Positions 17,771 to 25,395 of a stretch of 64,000 bases of DNA are shown here, in pieces. This stretch comes from Methylomonas methanica MC09 (lineage in GTDB: Bacteria > Pseudomonadota > Gammaproteobacteria > Methylococcales > Methylomonadaceae), in NCBI RefSeq assembly GCF_000214665.1, contig NC_015572.1, forward strand, positions 248,001 through 312,000. The letters are read 5' to 3'. A model generated the notes under the pieces. That model was given only the letters and a program-made list of their open reading frames with translations, was not told where the DNA came from and did no database searches. The number at the start of each line of letters is the position of its first letter. Position 1 is the stretch's first letter. Position numbers and translations under genes: made by a program.

Positions 17771-17806
17771 TGTTGTTTATTTTTCAATATGTCGCTTAAA
17801 TTATTG

Positions 17807-18280
17807 TTATTTATTCCAATTCTTATAGGGATTTTTGGTCAGGTTGTTGTTGTAGTAGCGCAAATCATCGGTTACTTCCGCGCCAAGCCAAGCCGGTTTG
17901 GCAAACGATTCGCCAATTTGCGACAACTCGACTTCCGCGACTATCAAGCCGGCGTTATCCCCCATGAATTCGTCAATTTCCCAAACATGGCCGTGGTGAT
18001 GTACGAAGTGGCGCATTTTTTCGACTAGCGGTTTGTGACAAAGGTCGTCAAGAATGGTGTTCGCGTCGGCCAGCGGAATTTCGTATTCGAATTCCTGCCG
18101 CGAAGTACCGATGGTGGCGCTCTTGATATTAAGCCAGGCATGGCGGTCGGAAATTCTCACCCGCACCGAACTTAACGGACTGCCGCTGAGATAACCTTGT
18201 TTATAATGCACGGCGTGATCAACTTCGTTCCGCCAGCTGTCGTTTGCCAGCAAAAACTTATGCTCCACTTCTAAAGCCAT
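17807..18280 (-). CDS. CYTH-domain protein (triphosphate tunnel metalloenzyme)
   Basis: A 157-residue stand-alone CYTH domain. The hallmark E-x-E-x-K motif is at residues 4-8 (EVEHK). The conserved basic and acidic tunnel residues follow: SVRVRISD, WLNIKS, FEYEIPL, WEIDEFMG and VAEVEL. Small bacterial members act as inorganic triphosphatases; an adenylate cyclase activity is less likely at this length, without partner domains. GGAG lies 8 bases upstream of the ATG. Divergent from sodB. Confidence 0.9.
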   Translation of the reverse strand: MALEVEHKFLLANDSWRNEVDHAVHYKQGYLSGSPLSSVRVRISDRHAWLNIKSATIGTSRQEFEYEIPLADANTILDDLCHKPLVEKMRHFVHHHGHVWEIDEFMGDNAGLIVAEVELSQIGESFAKPAWLGAEVTDDLRYYNNNLTKNPYKNWNK

Positions 18281-18322
18281 GGGTTTTTCTCCATTTTGTA
18301 GTGATTTGTGGTAATTCTTTAT

Positions 18323-18328
18323 TATAAT
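18323..18328 (+). promoter_or_regulatory. Possible -10 element upstream of sodB
   Basis: A TATAAT hexamer lies 73 bases before the sodB ATG in the divergent 121-base intergenic region. No good -35 hexamer is found at 16-18 bases; TTGTAG at 18296-18301 is 21 bases away. It may be an extended or activated promoter. Weak evidence. Confidence 0.3.
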
Positions 18329-18401
18329 ACTGGGTTATTAGTGTTATGGTCCTAGCTCCCAAGCGCTAACTCATGCTGTTCACTCACTCTGGAGAAAAAA
18401 G

Positions 18402-18983
18402 ATGACTTTCGAATTACCTGCATTACCGTACGCAAATGACGCACTGGCTCCGCACATTTCGGCCGAAACCATCGAGTATCACTACGGCAAACATCACCAA
18501 ACCTATGTCACGAATCTGAACAATATGGTTCCCGGCACTGAGTTTGAAGGCCTGTCTTTAGAAGAGATCGTGAAAAAATCCTCCGGCGGTATTTTCAATA
18601 ATGCGGCGCAAATCTGGAACCACACGTTCTACTGGAACTGCCTGTCTCCAAACGGCGGCGGCGCCCCAACCGGCGGTTTGGCCAATGCAATCGAAAGAAC
18701 CTTCGGCTCGTTCGACGAATTTAAAGAAGCGTTTACCAAATGCGCGGTAACCACTTTCGGTTCCGGTTGGGCATGGTTGGTGAAAAATGCCAACGGCAGT
18801 CTGGAACTGGTCAGCACCAGCAATGCCGGTTGCCCGTTGACTGCCGGCCAAACGCCGATTTTGACTTGCGATGTTTGGGAACATGCTTATTACATCGATT
18901 TCCGCAACGCGCGCCCAAAATATTTGGAAGCGTTCTGGTCCTTGGTTAACTGGGAATTTGCCGGTGCAAATTACGAAGCGTAA
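18402..18983 (+). CDS. sodB: Superoxide dismutase [Fe]
   Basis: Converts superoxide to oxygen and hydrogen peroxide in the cytoplasm. The 193 residues match the E. coli SodB length. Metal ligands are at the standard places: His27, His74, Asp157 and His161 (DVWEHAYY). The AGCPL segment near residue 142 is that of iron enzymes rather than the Gln-Asp pair of manganese enzymes. GGAG precedes the ATG by 8 bases. A strong intrinsic terminator follows, so it is monocistronic. Confidence 0.96.
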   Translation: MTFELPALPYANDALAPHISAETIEYHYGKHHQTYVTNLNNMVPGTEFEGLSLEEIVKKSSGGIFNNAAQIWNHTFYWNCLSPNGGGAPTGGLANAIERTFGSFDEFKEAFTKCAVTTFGSGWAWLVKNANGSLELVSTSNAGCPLTAGQTPILTCDVWEHAYYIDFRNARPKYLEAFWSLVNWEFAGANYEA

Positions 18984-19004
18984 ATAACCGTCAACAAATA
19001 AAAA

Positions 19005-19038
19005 GGCCGGCTTGGTTTGTATCAAGCCGGCCTTTTTT
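19005..19038 (+). terminator. Intrinsic terminator of sodB
   Basis: A perfect 10-bp stem GGCCGGCTTG / CAAGCCGGCC (19005-19014 with 19023-19032), an 8-base loop, then six T. A flanking A-run makes it potentially bidirectional, serving the convergent cyclase gene too. Confidence 0.92.
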
Positions 19039-19065
19039 ATGGGGTTTTGCTTTGGCGATTTCCAG

Positions 19066-20238
19066 TTAGGCATAGGCGTGAGCGGAATGTCTTATTACTC
19101 GATTGCGGCCATCTTGCTTGGCGCGGTACATAGCCTTGTCTGCGGCAACCATCAGCGAGTTAAATTCCAGTCCGGCATGTTTTGAATCGGCGATTCCGAT
19201 ACTAATAGTGCTGCGTAGCGCCTCGCCGCCGCATTCAATTGCCGTGGTAGCGAAGACCTGCCGCAAACGGTCGGCCAATATCCAGGCGTCTTTTTCGTGG
19301 CTGGCCGGTAACAAAATACAGAATTCCTCGCCGCCGTAACGGGCCAGATAGTCTCCGCTACGAATGGATTTTTCCGCGATAGCGGTCAGATGCTTCAATA
19401 CCTCGTCCCCTACCAGATGGCCGTAACGGTCGTTGATGGACTTAAAATGATCCACATCGATCATCATAACGGCAAGGGTTTCACCGGAACGGGAACAGCG
19501 TGCCAGCAAGCGGGTTGTTTCCAGTTCCAGACTGCGACGGTTCATTACACCCGTAAGTGCATCGGTTGATGCCAACTTTTGGTGTTCCGCCGCCAGCCGG
19601 TAATTCAGCATCAACACAAAGCCAAACACGATAGACATTTGCGTCATGCCGCCGACAAAAAAAGAGGTGGGATTAAGCGGTATCTGCACGTAAAGCCCGT
19701 AAGTGTTGGCCGGTAGCAGATAAACGACCGAGGCCCTGATCAGAAACATTGCAGAGACGATTACAAACGATGCGCCGGTAAACCAGTAGGCGGTACGCAA
19801 GGGTTGTTCCACGGGTACGAACAGGGCTCGGGCGCTGGCGGCATTGATCAAGAAAAACAGAATGGAATTGGCGATAACCCGTGCATGTATATCGGGATGA
19901 AGCACCGAGAACCAGATATTTTGATAAAACGCCAGTCCCGCCAGCCAAGGGATATACCGATTACATCGCCCGGTCTTGAATACTTGAATACCGCTGAATT
20001 GAAAGCCGGTCCCTGTCAGCGCCAGACTGGCACCGAATACCAGTGCCCATGGATTAGGCGGCGCTTCAAGTTGGGTATAAGAGAAAGCCAATCCTAAACC
20101 AATGCATAAGCTGCCAAGCGCCCATTGTCGAACGCCACGCGCATCGCCGGCGTGCAAACCCACCAGAGCCAGTAGGCCGGAAAACAGCAGGCTCAGCGCG
20201 GAGATCATCACCATCATTGTGCGTAGGTCGAGGTTCAT
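19066..20238 (-). CDS. Membrane diguanylate cyclase (GGDEF)
   Basis: A 390-residue protein (start chosen at the ATG at 20238; the upstream in-frame TTG adds seven residues) with six or seven N-terminal membrane helices (about residues 8-215) and a C-terminal GGDEF domain. The active-site motif is GGEEF (residues 302-306) and the feedback I-site R-x-x-D (RSGD) lies nine residues upstream, so an active, product-inhibited cyclase is expected. DALTGVMNRRSLE and DVDHFKSINDRYGHLVGDE are the usual substrate and metal motifs. The membrane part does not match a named sensor family that I recognise. It is convergent with sodB. Confidence 0.9.
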   Translation of the reverse strand: MNLDLRTMMVMISALSLLFSGLLALVGLHAGDARGVRQWALGSLCIGLGLAFSYTQLEAPPNPWALVFGASLALTGTGFQFSGIQVFKTGRCNRYIPWLAGLAFYQNIWFSVLHPDIHARVIANSILFFLINAASARALFVPVEQPLRTAYWFTGASFVIVSAMFLIRASVVYLLPANTYGLYVQIPLNPTSFFVGGMTQMSIVFGFVLMLNYRLAAEHQKLASTDALTGVMNRRSLELETTRLLARCSRSGETLAVMMIDVDHFKSINDRYGHLVGDEVLKHLTAIAEKSIRSGDYLARYGGEEFCILLPASHEKDAWILADRLRQVFATTAIECGGEALRSTISIGIADSKHAGLEFNSLMVAADKAMYRAKQDGRNRVIRHSAHAYA

Positions 20239-20787
20239 TGGCTGAATTATCCTAGGCAATAATCTGAGTTTTTCATTCGGTTCAAACAGTTAGCTATACC
20301 CGAATTCTACGCCTAAACCTACAATCAATAGGTATTTTATGCATAAACCCGACAAGCTACGGGGGTTAACAGAATGAAAATTCATTTCGGCCAGCCTGTT
20401 ATCCGTACCCATTAATGTTTCTCTCATGCCTTATTTACAGAGCCTACGTTCGTTAAATCGCGAGCTAAATACTAAAGGCCATAAAGCATTGCTGTTAGTT
20501 GAAATTAAGATGGCTTGCGGTTTTACGAATTGTGCGCGCTCGGATAGCGGTGGGTATATGGGCGAGAGCCAGCCGGTCGACTTTTATCGGTTGGCCTAAT
20601 GCGTGGCATCGGGAAAAGATTCTGTCCCATTCGGGGGACAAGAATAAGCGTTCGATCAGCCCCCAAAATGCCAACGCAATCTCGACAATCATTATTTTGG
20701 TTTTGGAATCGAAAAACTGAATACGTGTGCAAGGACGCTATTTTGAAATACGCATTTTCATTGAAAACATAATCAGACAATGGTGCG
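20239..20787. other. 549-base intergenic region without a recognisable gene
   Basis: No coding sequence that I can support. Short open frames of 65-105 codons occur on both strands near 20495-20840 but have no start signals and no family resemblance. An imperfect hairpin at about 20618-20646 (ATTCTGTCCC opposite GGGGACAAGAAT, one bulge) is the only visible structure. It might be a decayed gene or element. Confidence 0.5.
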
Positions 20788-22110
20788 TCACAAGCCCAGC
20801 CGAAAGCCCATCGTGCCGATGTAATTATCAAAATAGGCATGCCCGAGCAAGGTTTCGAAATTGACGAATGCTTGCCAGCCGTTGGGTAGTATGGCTACCA
20901 GTCCGGCGCCCAGATGGAAGAAATCGCGATCCGGTCTATCGGTTTGAAAGCTAAAGGTGGTGGGAACCGGCCGGTTATCCTGAGCGAATTGCACGAAAAT
21001 CGAGCGCTGTCCATTTGCAAATTCATGAGTCCAGTCGGCGTTCAGTTGCGGCACCAGCACGCCCCGGCCAGTGCTTATCGCGTAAGAAGCTTGCGCGCCG
21101 AGGCTGGATTGCACCGAAGTCAGGCTATCCCGCATAAAGCGCAGCTCCAGTCCGGAATTACCCTGTTCGATGTAGCTGTCCATGTTTGCGCGCCGGTAGC
21201 GTACCGTGGCGCGTGGCCCAATGGTTAAGCCGCCGATGGCATAATCGAAGCCGCCAATCAAATTGCCTTCGTACTGGTCGGCGCCCGGCGTGCCGGCGAT
21301 GCTACCGCCAAAGCGGGTGTTGTCTTCCCGAGTATAATTGCGTTGATTACTATTGGTGCCTTGCTTGTTGAGGTACTGGAAAGACAAGTCGGCGAAAAAA
21401 CCTGGCCAGGGAAATAGCGAGGCGAATACGGTGGGTCCGTATGAGTCGGTTTCGAAGCCACCACCACCGTGCTGATCGCCGCGCCAGTGCGAATAATTAA
21501 ATGCCAGCCCGGCTAGTAGCCAATCGGTCGGCATGACATCCAATCCCAATGTAAAGCCTTTTTGGTTGGACTGGTAACCTGGTTCGAACACGGTTTGCCG
21601 ACGGTCCAATTCCCGATAATCGGCGTTAAAGAACAGATTGATATTCGATGTCAGCGCCACTTCGGCATCGCTTGCAGCACCGCTTGCAGCACCGCCGCCG
21701 TTGGAAGAATGGCCCTCTTCCGCCCGTTGCCTACGCTTTTTGACGAATTGGTCGGCTTGGCCGAGGGAGGACAAGGCAGCACCGGAAAAAGCCGTCTGGC
21801 CCGGACCGCCGCCGGGGCCGCCCCCGACGCCGCGGAGTCCGCAAAGGGTCTGTAATTGCGGGCCAAAATTATCGGGTAGCCCTGATGTGCGCGGATCGTT
21901 TCCCACCAAAGCCGCGCAAAACTCCAGGCCGGTGCCTTGCGCCAAGAGCTGACCGATCTGTTCGTCCAGCGTTTGGGCCTGACCCGGCGGTGTGAACAAT
22001 AACGCCAGATAAGCTACTGAAATAAAGCAGTTTTTAAAACGGTGGGTAAGCGCACTGTATTCTCCGATTGCCGAGACTATTGAACTGGCTGCTTCCGTTT
22101 TAGGTTGCAT
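20788..22110 (-). CDS. Autotransporter-type outer-membrane beta-barrel protein
   Basis: A 440-residue protein. I start it at the ATG at 22110: an Arg/Lys region then a hydrophobic segment (about residues 24-42, ending PPGQAQ) gives a signal peptide, whereas the longer frame from 22260 runs back over the hydrogenase protease gene. A short passenger-like region (about 45-170) with two Cys, a Gly/Pro-rich stretch (GGGPGGGPG) and a charged segment precedes a C-terminal autotransporter-type barrel (about 185-440) ending in GTMGFRLGL. There is no protease, esterase or adhesin domain. A 12-bp tandem duplication (21669-21692) lies in the linker. Function unknown. Confidence 0.75.
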   Translation of the reverse strand: MQPKTEAASSIVSAIGEYSALTHRFKNCFISVAYLALLFTPPGQAQTLDEQIGQLLAQGTGLEFCAALVGNDPRTSGLPDNFGPQLQTLCGLRGVGGGPGGGPGQTAFSGAALSSLGQADQFVKKRRQRAEEGHSSNGGGAASGAASDAEVALTSNINLFFNADYRELDRRQTVFEPGYQSNQKGFTLGLDVMPTDWLLAGLAFNYSHWRGDQHGGGGFETDSYGPTVFASLFPWPGFFADLSFQYLNKQGTNSNQRNYTREDNTRFGGSIAGTPGADQYEGNLIGGFDYAIGGLTIGPRATVRYRRANMDSYIEQGNSGLELRFMRDSLTSVQSSLGAQASYAISTGRGVLVPQLNADWTHEFANGQRSIFVQFAQDNRPVPTTFSFQTDRPDRDFFHLGAGLVAILPNGWQAFVNFETLLGHAYFDNYIGTMGFRLGL

Positions 22111-22132
22111 AGTATTGAAAGGTCGAGAATTA

Positions 22133-22639
22133 TTATTGCCGCGCTTCTGTGTACAGATGGCCGGATTTGACGGAGCCGTCGAGAATCTCAACAATGGGAC
22201 GTTCGAGTATGTTTTCAGCGAATCGGCAGGCTTCATGCAGGTTGTTCCGCGCGGATTCACTCAAGCCGTCTCCTAATTCGAAGGACTCGGTTTTGATGCT
22301 CAACAAAAAACTAGGCGGCATTGTGTCGCCTGTCACGCTTTCAAAAACTTGCAGCAATGCCGCCGGGCTCATGGCGTGGCTGGTGTAGCTGTTGTCGTGA
22401 CAGGGTGCGAGACGGCTAAACCCGAACGGACTGTCGCCACAGACAGCAGCATCGACAAAGATGACCAATGCCCTGTCTTGCAAATCCAAGGCATGCTCGA
22501 TTTGTAGCTGGAAGTCGGTCAGTAGTTCTATACGGCTCAAGTCCGCATGTTGTTCCAGGTAAGCCAGCAGCAACGGGCCGACGGCATCGTCGCCACGACT
22601 GAGATTGCCGTAGCCGAACACCAGAATAGGTTTTGTCAT
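22133..22639 (-). CDS. hoxW: Hydrogenase maturation protease
   Basis: A nickel-dependent endopeptidase that trims the C-terminal extension of the hydrogenase large subunit after nickel insertion. The 168 residues belong to the HycI/HyaD/HoxW family: GYGNLSRGDDAVGP at the N-terminus (first Asp ligand), VIFVDAAV (second Asp) and the His in TSHAMSP. It lies 9 bases downstream of hoxH and must act on HoxH after His464. Naming as HoxW rests on this context. The other maturation genes (hypA-F) are not in the window. Confidence 0.92.
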   Translation of the reverse strand: MTKPILVFGYGNLSRGDDAVGPLLLAYLEQHADLSRIELLTDFQLQIEHALDLQDRALVIFVDAAVCGDSPFGFSRLAPCHDNSYTSHAMSPAALLQVFESVTGDTMPPSFLLSIKTESFELGDGLSESARNNLHEACRFAENILERPIVEILDGSVKSGHLYTEARQ

Positions 22640-22648
22640 GTGCGCGGT

Positions 22649-24139
22649 TTAATGCTCGAAACTACCGTCGCTGTGGCGAACCAAACGATCGATCGTGTCG
22701 CCTTGGGCATCGACCAATTCCAGTTGCAACGGCATTTTGCCGACCGCATGCGTCGCGCAGGATAAACACGGGTCGTAGGCCCGAATCGCCACTTCCAGAT
22801 TGTTCAGCAACGGTTCGGTCAATTCCTGGCCGGACAGGTATTCCGCCGCCACTTGCCGCACGGATTCGTTCATGCCCATGTTATTGCTGGTGGTGGAGAC
22901 GATCAGGTTGGCTTTGGTGACGATATCGTTTTCATCGACTTGGTAATGATGAAACAAAGTGCCGCGCGGCGCTTCGATGACGCCTATGCCTTCGTAGCGC
23001 TTTTCTCCCTTGGCGACCAGCTCCGAACTCATGATGTCCGGGTCGTGCAGCAGGGTTTTAATGCTTTCCGCGCAATGTAACAATTCGATCAGACGCGCCC
23101 AATGGAAAGCCAGCGTGCTGTGTACCATGGCTTCCGGGCTGTGCTGTTTGAAATCGGCCCGGGCGGCTTCCGCCAGTGGCGTATCGATAAAATCGCAGTT
23201 ATTCACCCGCGCCAATGGGCCGACCCGATACCAGCCATCCTCTTTACCGATGGAGGTCAGGTAAGGAAACTTCATGTAGCTCCAGGATCGCACTTCTTCG
23301 TGAATCAGATCGGTGTAATTACAATAGTCGAAGTGATCCACCAAGGTTTCGCCGGCGTCGTTTTTGGCCCGTATACCGCCGTGGTAGAATTCCAGCGCGC
23401 CGCTGGGTTTGATCAGACCGAGATAATTGCTGCGGATGGTGGCGAAGTCGTCGTAATACGGCAAATTGGCGGTATGGACTTTTTTGATCAAGGCGACCGA
23501 AGCATCGGCCCAGGCGATAATTTGATCGACGTCTCGCAAGAGATAATCGCGTTCTTCCTTGCTTAAGGCTTTGTTCATGCCGCCGGCAATGGCGCCGGTA
23601 CCGTGTACCCGCTTGCCGGAGACCATGCGGATCACTTCCTGGCCGTATTTGCGCAGTTTGACGCCTTGCAGGCCGATGTCCGGATAATCCGCCAACACGG
23701 CGATGATGTTGCGTTTGCTGATGTCGCTTTCGAAACCGAACAACAAATCCGGACTGGACAGATGGAAAAAGTGCAGCGCGTGGGATTGCAACACTTGACC
23801 GAAATGCAGCAGGCGGCGTAATTTGTCGGCGGCGGGCGGCAGCTTGTCGGGATCGACGCCGACCAATTGGTCGATGGCCTTTGCGGCGGCCAAATGATGG
23901 CTGACCGGGCAAATGCCGCACAAGCGTTGTACCAGCACCGGCAGCTCCCAATAGGGGCGGCCCTGGATGAATTTCTCAAAGCCGCGGAATTCCACGATAT
24001 GCAGGCGGGCCTGCTGCACTTTGTTGTTTTCGTCCAGTAATAAGGTGACTTTACCGTGACCTTCGACGCGGGATACTGGGTCGACGACCACCCGTTTCAG
24101 GTTGGCGGGGTTTTGAGCGGTTTCCAGATGTTCGTACAT
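22649..24139 (-). CDS. hoxH: NAD-reducing [NiFe] hydrogenase large subunit
   Basis: The catalytic nickel-iron subunit of the bidirectional group 3d hydrogenase. At 496 residues it has RVEGHGK (24-30), the L1 motif RLCGIC (Cys74 and Cys77) and the L5 motif DPCLSCATH (Cys458, Cys461, His464), giving the four Ni ligands. A 32-residue tail after His464 is the extension removed by the protease encoded next door. It is cytoplasmic, pairing with HoxY; electrons go to HoxFU and NAD+. Preceding gene hoxY ends 12 bases upstream. Confidence 0.96.
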   Translation of the reverse strand: MYEHLETAQNPANLKRVVVDPVSRVEGHGKVTLLLDENNKVQQARLHIVEFRGFEKFIQGRPYWELPVLVQRLCGICPVSHHLAAAKAIDQLVGVDPDKLPPAADKLRRLLHFGQVLQSHALHFFHLSSPDLLFGFESDISKRNIIAVLADYPDIGLQGVKLRKYGQEVIRMVSGKRVHGTGAIAGGMNKALSKEERDYLLRDVDQIIAWADASVALIKKVHTANLPYYDDFATIRSNYLGLIKPSGALEFYHGGIRAKNDAGETLVDHFDYCNYTDLIHEEVRSWSYMKFPYLTSIGKEDGWYRVGPLARVNNCDFIDTPLAEAARADFKQHSPEAMVHSTLAFHWARLIELLHCAESIKTLLHDPDIMSSELVAKGEKRYEGIGVIEAPRGTLFHHYQVDENDIVTKANLIVSTTSNNMGMNESVRQVAAEYLSGQELTEPLLNNLEVAIRAYDPCLSCATHAVGKMPLQLELVDAQGDTIDRLVRHSDGSFEH

Positions 24140-24151
24140 AACGGTTCCTTA

Positions 24152-24688
24152 TTAGTCGTAATGGACTAATTCATAAGGGAAAGAGGGCTCGCGTCCTTCC
24201 AGTAAAGCGGTCAGAAAGGTCCAGAATACATCGGCGGACGGTGGACAACCCGGCAGGAAATAATCGATTTTGACGATTTCGTGGATGGGATGCACCTTGT
24301 CCAGCAGCAGAGGTAATTCCGGGTCGCTGGGGATTTGCGCATTTTCCACGCCGATGCCGTCACGGTAGGCTTCCAACAAACAATCTTCCAGGGAAATATG
24401 GTTGCGCATGGCGGGCAGTCCGCCGTTAATAGCGCAGGCACCGACAGCGACCAGAATCTTGCAGTTTTTGCGAAACTCCCGCAGTACATGTACGTTTTCG
24501 GAATTACAGACGCCGCCTTCGATCAAACCGATGTCGCAAGGCCCGCAATGTTCGATATCGGTGATCGGCGAACGGTCGAATTCAGCCACTTCCGCCAAGG
24601 CTACCAGCCGTTCGTCCAGATCCAGAAACGACATGTGGCAACCGAAGCAGCCGGCCAGCGAGGTGGTGGCAACTTTAATCTTGGCCAT
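24152..24688 (-). CDS. hoxY: NAD-reducing [NiFe] hydrogenase small subunit
   Basis: The 178-residue electron-transfer subunit holding the proximal [4Fe-4S] cluster. Cys14 and Cys17 (GCFGC), a Cys in VAVGACAINGGLP and a Cys in FLPGCPPSADVFW are the cluster ligands expected. Further Cys occur in EHCGPCDIGLIEGGVC. There is no twin-arginine signal and no C-terminal ferredoxin-like domain, as expected for cytoplasmic HoxY. Its start overlaps the end of hoxU by 14 bases. Confidence 0.95.
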   Translation of the reverse strand: MAKIKVATTSLAGCFGCHMSFLDLDERLVALAEVAEFDRSPITDIEHCGPCDIGLIEGGVCNSENVHVLREFRKNCKILVAVGACAINGGLPAMRNHISLEDCLLEAYRDGIGVENAQIPSDPELPLLLDKVHPIHEIVKIDYFLPGCPPSADVFWTFLTALLEGREPSFPYELVHYD

Positions 24689-25394
24689 TATCGTTCTCCT
24701 GGGCTAATGCCACTTCACTGATGTGTTTGTGATCGTAAATACGTTGGCCGATAGGGACTTGGTAGCCGGTGCGTTTGATCAATAAAGCCCCGGTCGGACA
24801 GATGTGGACCGCACTGTCGTTGATGTCGATATCGCTATCTTTCAATTGTCCGCTGGGCGAATTGACGATCAAGCGTTTGTTGATGCCGCGTCCGGCGATA
24901 CCGAACACGTTTTTACCGTCTTTTTGCTGGCTGGCGCGTACGCACAAATTACAGAATATACAGCGGTTATGGTCGATCAAAATGTCGGGATGCGAGGCAT
25001 CCATTTCCCGGTTCTCGAAAAAATGCGGGTAATGGTTATCCAGCATGTTCAGATGATAGGCTACGCCCTGCAGCTGGCAGTTGCCGGATTTTTCGCAGGA
25101 CGGGCAGAAGTGATTGCCTTCCACGAACAGCATCTGCGTGATGCGACGCCTATCCAGTTCCTGTTCAGCACTGTTGTTGATGACGGTTTGACCGTCAGCG
25201 GCCGGGAATGTGCAGGCGGAGCAATTGCGGCCATTGACTTTCACCGTGCATAATTTGCAGCTACCGTGCGGGGTGTAACCCGGTTGGTGGCATAAATGCG
25301 GAATATACACGCCGGCGGCTGTGGCGGCTTCGATAATGGTTTGGCCTTCCTCGAACGGAATGTTTTGACCGTCTATGTTGATAGTGCCTGTCAT
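24675..25394 (-). CDS. hoxU: NAD-reducing hydrogenase diaphorase subunit HoxU
   Basis: A 239-residue iron-sulfur subunit related to the N-terminal part of NuoG. The order is a [2Fe-2S] ferredoxin domain (Cys in LCHQPG, GSCKLC and NCSAC), a His-Cys3 cluster motif (HFCPSCEKSGNC), then 4Fe-4S ligands NRCIFCNLC and the single Cys in AVHICPTGAL. It carries electrons between HoxYH and HoxF. Only one base separates it from hoxF. Confidence 0.95.
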   Translation of the reverse strand: MTGTINIDGQNIPFEEGQTIIEAATAAGVYIPHLCHQPGYTPHGSCKLCTVKVNGRNCSACTFPAADGQTVINNSAEQELDRRRITQMLFVEGNHFCPSCEKSGNCQLQGVAYHLNMLDNHYPHFFENREMDASHPDILIDHNRCIFCNLCVRASQQKDGKNVFGIAGRGINKRLIVNSPSGQLKDSDIDINDSAVHICPTGALLIKRTGYQVPIGQRIYDHKHISEVALAQENDNGQD

Positions 25395-25395
25395 G

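Noticed and set aside
20495..20840. Overlapping short open frames on both strands
   Set aside because: No start signal or family resemblance; frames on both strands over the same bases argue against coding. Described as an intergenic region instead.
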